Assembly (NCBI GenBank): GCA_001783035.1
Contig: MFQK01000044.1
Coordinates: 5,289 to 13,123, forward strand
DNA length: 7,835 bases
Direction: 5' to 3'
DNA from: Candidatus Magasanikbacteria bacterium RIFCSPLOWO2_02_FULL_44_11
Lineage (GTDB): Bacteria > Patescibacteriota > Patescibacteriia > Magasanikbacterales > GWA2-37-8
The notes under the pieces were generated by a model that made no database searches, was not told the origin of the DNA, and saw only the letters and a list, made by a program, of their open reading frames with translations. Position numbers and translations under genes: made by a program. Numbering within the stretch: position 1 is the first letter of the stretch; each line of letters starts with the position of its first letter. Below are positions 1-5,664 of the stretch, in pieces.

Positions 1-746
1 GTCTAACGCGCGGGGTTACTGTTCCCGCCAACGGCCAATCGACAGTGGCTGTGTATGCCGATAAACCAGGATCGGAAAGCGAAATTGGTCCAAGTAAGTT
101 TATCATTCCCGGTCTGCCGGAATTTAAACAAAAAGTTATTTATGCCGAAAGCAAGAAATCGATGACCGGCGGCCAGACGAGTGTGGCAATTTTGAGTGAA
201 GAAGATGTAAAAAGTGCCAAAGAAAACTATACTGAAAAGGTCAAACAAGCATTCCTGGCGACTATTTCACCGTCGCTTTATGAAGTTAATATTGTCGTGG
301 CCGACCAGTTATTGACGGTTAACGCTGAAATCGGTTTTCCGGTCAGCGAATTTATGGTTAAGGGGACAAGCACGTTGGTCGTGGTAAGTTACAATCTAAA
401 AGATCTTAAAGCTAAAATTGCCAAAGAAGTAGAAAGTAAGATCGATGTGACGGAGGAAAGATTTTTGACGGCTGACAAAAAACCATATGTAACTGTAGCG
501 GGCTACAATCTCAATGATGGGACGGCAGATATTAATCTGACTCAAGATGCGTTGGTGACCATTGATGCCAATGTTGAAAAACTGGCTCCTTATCATTTTC
601 TCGGTAAGAATAAAGATGAAATCCAACGATATGTTTTGGGGCTTGATCATGTCGTGGGTGTTGATCTGAAATTTTCTCCTTCTTGGATAACTACGGCGCC
701 GACGTCGGCAGATAAAATAAGGGTGATAGTGAAAAATGTAAAATAA
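1..746 (+). CDS. C-terminal part of a putative surface protein, baseplate-J-like (5'-truncated)
   Basis: The reading frame is open to the left edge (first full codon at 3-5) and ends at TAA 744-746, giving 247 visible residues. The GTG at 45 is an internal valine, not a start. The fragment opens with a beta-rich stretch containing TVPANGQSTVAVYADKPG, then IGPSKFIIPGL and a SMTGG turn. This pattern resembles proteins annotated as Baseplate J-like in Patescibacteria genomes. The rest looks alpha/beta: a charged helix (about EEDVKSAKENYTEKVKQA), beta strands, another helix (DLKAKIAKEVESKID), and a terminal segment with VVGVDLKFSPSW and a strand ending in lysine-rich IRVIVKNVK. No membrane segment is visible in this part; an anchor, if any, would lie upstream of the window. 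The reading frame is secure. The family assignment is from memory and moderate to weak, and the function is unknown. The gene ends only 3 bases before the thrS promoter, with no terminator of its own. Confidence 0.8.
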   Translation, partial: LTRGVTVPANGQSTVAVYADKPGSESEIGPSKFIIPGLPEFKQKVIYAESKKSMTGGQTSVAILSEEDVKSAKENYTEKVKQAFLATISPSLYEVNIVVADQLLTVNAEIGFPVSEFMVKGTSTLVVVSYNLKDLKAKIAKEVESKIDVTEERFLTADKKPYVTVAGYNLNDGTADINLTQDALVTIDANVEKLAPYHFLGKNKDEIQRYVLGLDHVVGVDLKFSPSWITTAPTSADKIRVIVKNVK

Positions 747-749
747 CTG

Positions 750-778
750 TTGACGTCGATTTTACCTCGGTGTATAGT
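750..778 (+). promoter_or_regulatory. Sigma70-type promoter for the thrS T-box leader
   Basis: A -35 box TTGACG (750-755, 5 of 6 consensus) and a -10 box TATAGT (773-778, 5 of 6) are separated by exactly 17 bp. The predicted transcription start is at about 784-786, right at the 5' strand of the T-box Stem I base helix, which supports the call. The promoter lies immediately after the stop codon of the upstream gene. Confidence 0.8.
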
Positions 779-783
779 GTTGG

Positions 784-949
784 TACACACGTTTTACGAG
801 AACCAGCCCAGTTTGATCGCGATCGGCGATTAATATGGTACCACTCTCGGAGTGTGTACAAATTGAATTAAAAGCTAAATTTCGGGTGGAACCGTCTCGA
901 TGAATAATCAGACCCCGATATGCCTTATTTTTAGGTATATCGGTTTTTT
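784..949 (+). ncRNA. T-box riboswitch (tRNA-Thr sensing, transcriptional) in the thrS leader
   Basis: T-box leaders bind a specific tRNA through a codon in Stem I and test its 3' end with a UGGN bulge; uncharged tRNA stabilises an antiterminator and permits transcription. The antiterminator here is perfect: helix TCGGG (882-886)/CCCGA (914-918), the 7-nt bulge TGGAACC (887-893) matching the family consensus UGGNACC, and helix GTCT (894-897)/AGAC (910-913) with a 12-nt loop. Its 3' strand overlaps the 5' arm of the terminator at 915-918, so the two folds exclude each other. Stem I is closed by an 8-bp perfect helix, 783-790 with 852-859 (the outermost pair probably lies before the start site). 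Further pairs are CGAG/CTCG (797-800/846-849), ACCA/TGGT (802-805/836-839), and an apical 8-bp helix 813-820/826-833 with a GATCG loop. The likely specifier is threonine codon ACC at 840-842, on the 3' side of Stem I and followed by A. The linker at 860-881 is A/T-rich; Stems II and III are absent. The antiterminator/terminator part is near certain. The Stem I detail and specifier are inferred. Confidence 0.9.
915..949 (+). terminator. Intrinsic terminator of the thrS T-box (regulated)
   Basis: An 11-bp stem, 915-925 with 933-943 (one G-T wobble at 922/936), has a 7-nt T-rich loop and is followed directly by six T (944-949), 11 bases before the thrS ATG. Its 5' arm shares bases 915-918 with the antiterminator, the arrangement expected of a T-box switch. 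It may also stop read-through from the upstream gene. Confidence 0.9.
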
Positions 950-960
950 ATTTAATCCAT

Positions 961-2715
961 ATGGATGCACAAAAATTAGACGCTATTCGCCATTCGGCGG
1001 CGCACATGCTGGCGGCCGCGGTTTTTGAATTATATCCGGGAACAAAGTTAGCTATCGGTCCGACTATTGAAAATGGTTTTTATTATGATTTTAAGTTTCC
1101 GGAAGGGGTGACGCTATCGGAAAATGATTTGCCGAAAATTGAGGAGACCATGAAAAAAATTGCCAAAGGCAACCATGTTTTTAAGCGTCGGGAAGTGTCG
1201 GCCGCTGAAGCTAAAAAATTTGAGAAAGATCAGCCGTTCAAGCTTGAACTTATTAAGGAATTTTCTAAAGATGGTCAGAATATTACTTTGTACGAATCAG
1301 GACCATTTACCGATCTTTGTCGCGGCGGTCATGTCGATAATACCTCGGAAATTCCTTTGGATGGTTTGAAATTGCACAAGGTTGCCGGAGCCTATTGGCG
1401 TGGTGATGAAAAGAATCCGATGTTGACGCGTATTTATGGATTGTTGTTTTCTAATAGAAAAGAATTGGCCGTGTATTTGAACATGCTTGAGGAAGCCAAG
1501 AAGCGCGACCACCGTCGGCTTGGTAAGGAGCTTGGTTTGTTTGTTATTTCTGATTTAGTTGGCTCGGGCATGCCGCTCTACACTCCGAAAGGCGCTACGG
1601 TTCGCTCCAGTATCATTAATTATTCTCGCGCGTTGAATAAGCGGATCGGTTTTCAAGAAGTGCATACACCAAATATTAACAAAGCGGAGTTGTTCAAGGT
1701 GTCCGGCCATTACGATAAATATAAGGACGACATGCTGGAAGTAAAATCGCATTATTCGGACGAGGTTTATTATCTGAAGCCGATGAATTGCCCCCAGCAT
1801 ACTCAGATTTACGCCGCCGAAAAGCGCAGTTACAAAGATTTGCCGCTTCGCTTGGCAGATTTTGCCAACTTATACCGTGACGAGCGTCCGGGTGAATTAT
1901 CGGGTTTGACGCGTTTGCGTTGTTTTTCGCAGGATGATGGCCATTGCTTCTGTAGAGATGATCAAATCGAGGAGGAATTTAATAATGTTTTAATGGCCAT
2001 AAAAGAAGCTGTTGGAACGTACGGCTTATCGTATTGGATTCGTCTCTCCTTGCGAGACCCGAAACAAAAAGAAAAATATTTAGGTGAAGACAATACTTGG
2101 GAAAAAGCCGAAAGTACCTTGCGCAAACTTCTTAAGGAAAACGCGATCACTTTTCAGGAAGCAGTAGGTGAAGCGGCGTTCTACGGTCCAAAAATGGATA
2201 TTATGGCCAAGGACTCGATTGGTCGCGAATGGCAAATTTCGACGATTCAGCTCGACTTGAACATGCCGCAGCGTTTCTGTTTGACGTATGTTGACAAGGA
2301 CGGAGAGGAAAAGCATCCGGTTATGATCCATCGCGCTTTGGTCGGTTCACCGGAACGGTTTATGGGAATATTAATTGAACATTATGCGGGAGCGTTTCCA
2401 CTTTGGTTAGCTCCGGTGCAGGTCCAATTGGTACCAGTGTCAGCGAAACACATTGATGGCGCCTTGGCACTAGGGAAAGAATTGGATAGTTTGGATGTTC
2501 GAGTGGCCACAGATACAGCCGACGAGACCGTGGGTAAAAAAATACGCAATGCTGTTAGTCAAAAAATTCCGTACATTGTCGTCGTAGGCGACAAGGAACT
2601 GGGCGGTGAGGATTGGATGATCCGGATTCGTGGTCAAGAAGAACAGGTGAAGATGTCAAAAAATGATTTTATTGATAAAGTTATAAACGAAATCAAAGAT
2701 CGTCTACGTGTGTAA
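961..2715 (+). CDS. thrS: Threonine--tRNA ligase, TGS-less form
   Basis: This cytoplasmic class II aminoacyl-tRNA synthetase attaches threonine to tRNA-Thr using ATP. The protein has 584 residues, against about 640 in E. coli, and starts directly at the editing domain, so the N-terminal TGS domain is missing. The second additional (editing) domain spans about 1-165 and keeps the metal/catalytic set H11, H15 (HSAAH), C120 and H124 (CRGGH). The catalytic core spans about 185-480. It has KPMNCPQH with zinc ligand C277, motif 2 YRDERPGELSGLTRLR with R306, zinc ligand H328 in QDDGH, H457 in VMIHRA, and motif 3 GSPERFMGIL with R466. The anticodon-binding domain spans about 484-584, starting WLAPVQVQLVP. 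All zinc ligands are present, so it should be active. The only oddity in the core is Q279 where E. coli has G (CPGH). ATG 961 is the only plausible start: the frame is open upstream only to a TGA at 901-903 and contains no ATG, GTG or TTG. No clear Shine-Dalgarno sequence precedes it. Expression is predicted to be controlled by the T-box at 784-949. Confidence 0.97.
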   Translation: MDAQKLDAIRHSAAHMLAAAVFELYPGTKLAIGPTIENGFYYDFKFPEGVTLSENDLPKIEETMKKIAKGNHVFKRREVSAAEAKKFEKDQPFKLELIKEFSKDGQNITLYESGPFTDLCRGGHVDNTSEIPLDGLKLHKVAGAYWRGDEKNPMLTRIYGLLFSNRKELAVYLNMLEEAKKRDHRRLGKELGLFVISDLVGSGMPLYTPKGATVRSSIINYSRALNKRIGFQEVHTPNINKAELFKVSGHYDKYKDDMLEVKSHYSDEVYYLKPMNCPQHTQIYAAEKRSYKDLPLRLADFANLYRDERPGELSGLTRLRCFSQDDGHCFCRDDQIEEEFNNVLMAIKEAVGTYGLSYWIRLSLRDPKQKEKYLGEDNTWEKAESTLRKLLKENAITFQEAVGEAAFYGPKMDIMAKDSIGREWQISTIQLDLNMPQRFCLTYVDKDGEEKHPVMIHRALVGSPERFMGILIEHYAGAFPLWLAPVQVQLVPVSAKHIDGALALGKELDSLDVRVATDTADETVGKKIRNAVSQKIPYIVVVGDKELGGEDWMIRIRGQEEQVKMSKNDFIDKVINEIKDRLRV

Positions 2716-2719
2716 TTCC

Positions 2720-2854
2720 AATAAGAAATAATAACACAATTTTGTCTAGACCTCATCGCAGGACGCCTTCGCAGGCGGTCGAGATGGAAGCAAAACCAGC
2801 CCCGCAGGGCTGGTTTATGCTGTGTCTAGCAAAGTTGTGTTATTATTTCTTATT
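2720..2854. repeat. 135-bp inverted-repeat element with two internal hairpins
   Basis: The ends are a perfect 20-bp inverted repeat, 2720-2739 (starting AATAAGAAATAATAAC) and 2835-2854. Pairing continues inward: a T/G wobble (2740/2834), 4 bp (2741-2744/2830-2833), a single unpaired T2745, then 6 bp (2746-2751/2824-2829). That makes a helix of about 31 bp. Inside are two hairpins. The first pairs 2762-2767 with 2774-2780 (one bulged G), with outer pairs 2754-2757/2783-2786. The second is a strong 2789-2821 hairpin. The sequence CGCAGG occurs three times (2757, 2770, 2803). The element starts 4 bases after the thrS stop. I see no ORF and no obvious target-site duplication. It could be a MITE-like or palindromic intergenic element, or a structured RNA in the thrS-miaA transcript. 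The inverted repeat is certain; its nature is not. Confidence 0.75.
2789..2821. terminator. Strong GC-rich hairpin, possible terminator
   Basis: A 10-bp perfect stem, 2793-2802 (AAACCAGCCC) with 2807-2816, has a 4-nt CGCA loop and extends by four more pairs (2789-2792/2818-2821) around one bulged A. On the plus strand only three T follow the stem, so it is a weak intrinsic terminator for thrS. On the minus strand the stem runs into TTTTGCTT, slightly better, but no minus-strand gene ends here. It lies inside the inverted-repeat element. Confidence 0.35.
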
Positions 2855-2860
2855 GATAAA

Positions 2861-2894
2861 TTGACGCATAGCTCTCGACATGTTTAGATATAAC
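2861..2894 (+). promoter_or_regulatory. Weak candidate promoter for miaA
   Basis: TTGACG at 2861-2866 is a good -35 box (5 of 6). The best -10-like sequence, TATAAC at 2889-2894, is 22 bp away, which is too far; TTTAGA at 2883-2888 has 16-bp spacing but matches only 3 of 6. The location, just after the inverted-repeat element and just before miaA, is sensible. A promoter of its own for miaA is possible but not established; read-through from thrS is the alternative. Confidence 0.3.
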
Positions 2895-2910
2895 TATCAA
2901 TCTAAGAGTT

Positions 2911-3846
2911 ATGCCATCCTTACCTAAAATTATTGCCATCGTTGGGCCAACGTCGAGTGGAAAAACGCGACTGGGTTTGGAATTAGCGAAAAGATATAAT
3001 GGCGAAATTATTTCGGCAGATTCAAGGCAATTATACAAGAAAATGACCATTGGAACAGCCAAACCCCAGGGTGAATGGCGGTCGGTCCAAGATCGTCGAG
3101 CTTATATAGTTGAGGGAGTGCCGCATTATATGATGGATATTGTTGATCCCGGCCATCAAATGAGTTTGGCGGAGTTTAAGTCGGATGCTTTAAGTCATAT
3201 TAATGACATTATACGTCGGGGTAGGCTGCCGATTATCGTTGGCGGTACCGGTCTTTATATACAAGCTATTGTCGACAACTTGGAGCCGCCGAAAATTCCT
3301 CCCAATAAAATATTGCGTCGCAGTTTTGAAAAGCGTTCTTTACAGGATTTGCTGACCTGGTTGCAAAAATTAGACCCGGAAAGTTATGCTTCAGTGGATA
3401 TTAAAAATCCACGCCGTGTGATACGGGCCTTGGAAGTCGCGATTTTAAGCGGTGAGTCGTTTGCCGACCAACGGAAACAAGCAGACGCGCTTTTTGATGT
3501 TTTACAAATTGGCCTAAGAAGGGAGCCGGCTGATTTAGCACGACGGATTGAAAGTTCGGTTGATCAGCAAATTGAAGGCGGTCTCGAGCAAGAAACAAGG
3601 TCATTGGTCAAGCAGAAGTATGGATGGAACTTGCCGAGCATGAGTAGTATCGGCTATAAGCAAATGGGCGAATACCTGGCAGAGAAGTGCACTAAGGAAC
3701 GGGCTATTGAAGTAATTAAACAAGCGACGCGTAAATATGCCAAACGCCAGATGACTTGGTTCAAACGCGATAAAAGAATTATTTGGTTGGGCGGCGATGA
3801 AACAGCCGCCGCTGACAAATTAGTGAAGGATTTTATTTTAAGGTGA
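2911..3846 (+). CDS. miaA: tRNA dimethylallyltransferase MiaA
   Basis: MiaA transfers a dimethylallyl group from DMAPP to N6 of A37 in tRNAs that read codons starting with U, the first step of i6A/ms2i6A formation, in the cytoplasm. The 311-residue protein has the usual family length and all landmarks: the P-loop GPTSSGKT (12-19), SADSRQLYKKMTIGTAKP (35-52) with the presumed catalytic D37, YMMDIVDP (73-80), VGGTGLYIQA (110-119), NPRRVIRALE (166-175), SSIGYKQMGEYL (245-256) and the C-terminal RKYAKRQMTWFKRD (274-287). The start ATG 2911 puts the P-loop at the usual distance from the N terminus. Upstream, AAGAG (2904-2908) lies too close to be a convincing ribosome-binding site. The gene ends with TGA 3844-3846, and its last 14 bases overlap the end of the convergent minus-strand gene. 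It follows thrS after a 195-bp gap, so it may be partly co-transcribed with thrS from the T-box promoter. Confidence 0.97.
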   Translation: MPSLPKIIAIVGPTSSGKTRLGLELAKRYNGEIISADSRQLYKKMTIGTAKPQGEWRSVQDRRAYIVEGVPHYMMDIVDPGHQMSLAEFKSDALSHINDIIRRGRLPIIVGGTGLYIQAIVDNLEPPKIPPNKILRRSFEKRSLQDLLTWLQKLDPESYASVDIKNPRRVIRALEVAILSGESFADQRKQADALFDVLQIGLRREPADLARRIESSVDQQIEGGLEQETRSLVKQKYGWNLPSMSSIGYKQMGEYLAEKCTKERAIEVIKQATRKYAKRQMTWFKRDKRIIWLGGDETAAADKLVKDFILR

Positions 3847-5656
3847 TTTCTTTGCCGATTAGGGAAATTTTTTGACCGGTGATCGCGTCTTCGGCTTCGA
3901 TAGTAACTTTAGACAGCAGTGTATTTTGGGTTGGATTCTTGGTGTTTAGAACCAAAGTGAAAGTATTTTTTGACTGATTATCTCCCGGTTGAAGCTCATC
4001 GATTGTCCAGATTATTTTTTTATCGCGAGGATCATATCCCGATGTTCCATCAGTGGTTTCTCCCGAGAGGAAGGTGGTATCACCGTAGGCGACAGCGGTG
4101 GCCGTAATGTTTTTTAGCGGGTGGAATGTGTTGGTTAAGATCCATGACACGGCATGTTCTTCTTTTCCTTGACCGTTAATGGTGAGAGTATCGCGTCCGA
4201 TAAAAGCGAGATCGGTTTCTAAGGTTATGATTATTGGGTTTCCGGCCGTGCTTTTCGAAATTCCTTTAGCGTCGAGATAATCCACCGAGCTGTTTACTTT
4301 TATAACTGTTTCTTTAATGGCGCTGTAGTCAAAACCGGTAGTAGTTTTTAGCGGTAATTTGACGTTAATCAACACTTCGCTTCCCGGTTTTATTTTTGCC
4401 AAGTCGGATATTTTTTTACTATTCCAGGTAATTTGGCCGCGCCGCACGGTATCGGTGAGCTGTTCGCCGACAACACTGCCGTCATACTTATCTTCCAGAC
4501 CCGACCAATTAAGGAGGCTTTGGCGTTTGACTGACGGCGCGTCGAATGAAATGGTGACGGCTGCATTTTTCATTTCTTCGGGACTACTGTTTTTCAGATG
4601 AATAGTAACCGCTAATGTTTCTCCCGGTTTGGCTTCGGTGTCATTTTGTGTGCCGTTGATTGTCGTTCCGAATTCGAGATCGCTTTTGAGGAGCTGAGAG
4701 GTAATACCGGCGGTGGCGATGGTAAAGAGTTGATTGGTATCGGCAAAGGGCAGATAGAGCACACCTTTGATCATGTTTGGCGTGTCGGCATTTTTGAACT
4801 TTCCTTTAATTATCAGTCGGAAATTATCGGGCGAGGTAGTTGATCCCCAATCGATGGTGACTTTATTATTTTTAAGGGCAGGGGTGGAGGAGGTAATAAT
4901 GAAATTACCGGGAGGCACTATCGAGAGTTGGATCGGCTGTTTGTTGTCGGTGGTTTTACTAACGGAAAATGTGTAAAAAGCGTCACTGCCGACCGCCACA
5001 CCGTCGGAGCCGGTCAGTTCCAGTTTATAGGGATTATCGTTTATTACAGCTGTCAGGGTGGTAATTTTTTGTAGTTCGGAATTAAAATTATCAGGAGTGT
5101 AGTTAAAGAAAGTACGCCACGTTTTTTGTTCGTTGTATTGTCCATAATATTTTCCTGTGATAATCAGGCTTCCCTCCGAGGATGATTTGAGAGAATTAAT
5201 TTTCCATTCGGTATGGCCGCTGTTGTTTGACGGTACCGAACTGGTTATAAAAACAAAACCTTCCGGGTAATGGACGCTGAGGGTGGCATTTTTTATGTGC
5301 GCGTCAGACGTATTAGCGTATGAAAGAGTGTAGGTGGTGGTAACGCCAACTGCCACGTCGCGGGATCCGCGAATGTCAAAGACCAAACCGTTTTCGTTCG
5401 CTGTTTGACCGGGGAAATACAGAAAACCGGCCCAGGCAAGCAGCGCACAAACAACAACCAGTCCAAACACAAAACTTAGGATGCGTACAAACGGGCTGCT
5501 TTTTTTAATGGAAATTTCTTTCATGTTCGGGATTCTGCCTTCGTGGTCTTGATAGATGTTTGTCAAGCAGGTATCGATATCGTTCTCATCGGGCGGAGAA
5601 ACAATTATTGTTTCTAACTGTTTTTTGACAAACCGTTTAGTGTTTTTGTCAGACAT
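3833..5656 (-). CDS. Membrane-anchored protein with four extracellular Ig-like/DUF11-like domains
   Basis: The protein has 607 residues and I do not recognise it as a named gene. It has a cytoplasmic N-terminal tail (about 1-56, basic at first, then acidic), one membrane helix (about 57-81, rich in V, L, A, F), and a long beta-rich remainder predicted outside the cell. That part divides into four beta-sandwich units: about 91-208, 210-320, 325-480 and 481-606. The first two share a clear pattern, VAVG followed by a YT.S strand and later a FxITSSxP segment. The third contains PGETLAVTIHLKNSS, typical of DUF11/CARDB-like folds. ATG at 5656-5654 is chosen because it lies 8 bases after the stop of the upstream gene. 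The frame stays open to a further ATG at 5779, but that start would overlap the upstream coding sequence by 115 bases and give a low-complexity basic leader. No strong Shine-Dalgarno sequence is seen, so translational coupling is likely. A role in surface structure or adhesion, perhaps with its DUF4012 partner, is inference. Confidence 0.85.
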   Translation of the reverse strand: MSDKNTKRFVKKQLETIIVSPPDENDIDTCLTNIYQDHEGRIPNMKEISIKKSSPFVRILSFVFGLVVVCALLAWAGFLYFPGQTANENGLVFDIRGSRDVAVGVTTTYTLSYANTSDAHIKNATLSVHYPEGFVFITSSVPSNNSGHTEWKINSLKSSSEGSLIITGKYYGQYNEQKTWRTFFNYTPDNFNSELQKITTLTAVINDNPYKLELTGSDGVAVGSDAFYTFSVSKTTDNKQPIQLSIVPPGNFIITSSTPALKNNKVTIDWGSTTSPDNFRLIIKGKFKNADTPNMIKGVLYLPFADTNQLFTIATAGITSQLLKSDLEFGTTINGTQNDTEAKPGETLAVTIHLKNSSPEEMKNAAVTISFDAPSVKRQSLLNWSGLEDKYDGSVVGEQLTDTVRRGQITWNSKKISDLAKIKPGSEVLINVKLPLKTTTGFDYSAIKETVIKVNSSVDYLDAKGISKSTAGNPIIITLETDLAFIGRDTLTINGQGKEEHAVSWILTNTFHPLKNITATAVAYGDTTFLSGETTDGTSGYDPRDKKIIWTIDELQPGDNQSKNTFTLVLNTKNPTQNTLLSKVTIEAEDAITGQKISLIGKEITLK

Positions 5657-5664
5657 ATATTTTA

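Noticed and set aside
45..746. Start of the first gene at GTG 45.
   Set aside because: The frame and the protein pattern continue upstream to the edge, so this is an internal codon.
815..824. Palindrome GATCGCGATC as a protein operator.
   Set aside because: It is part of the apical Stem I helix of the T-box; there is no second site and no reason to invoke a repressor.
2720..2854. Integron attC site.
   Set aside because: No GTTRRRY/RYYYAAC core sites at the ends, no cassette array and no integrase; the helix is also far too perfect.
3790..3810. GGCGGC/GCCGCC hairpin near the end of miaA as a terminator.
   Set aside because: It has only 6 bp and a 9-nt loop, lies inside the miaA coding sequence, and has no T tract on either strand.
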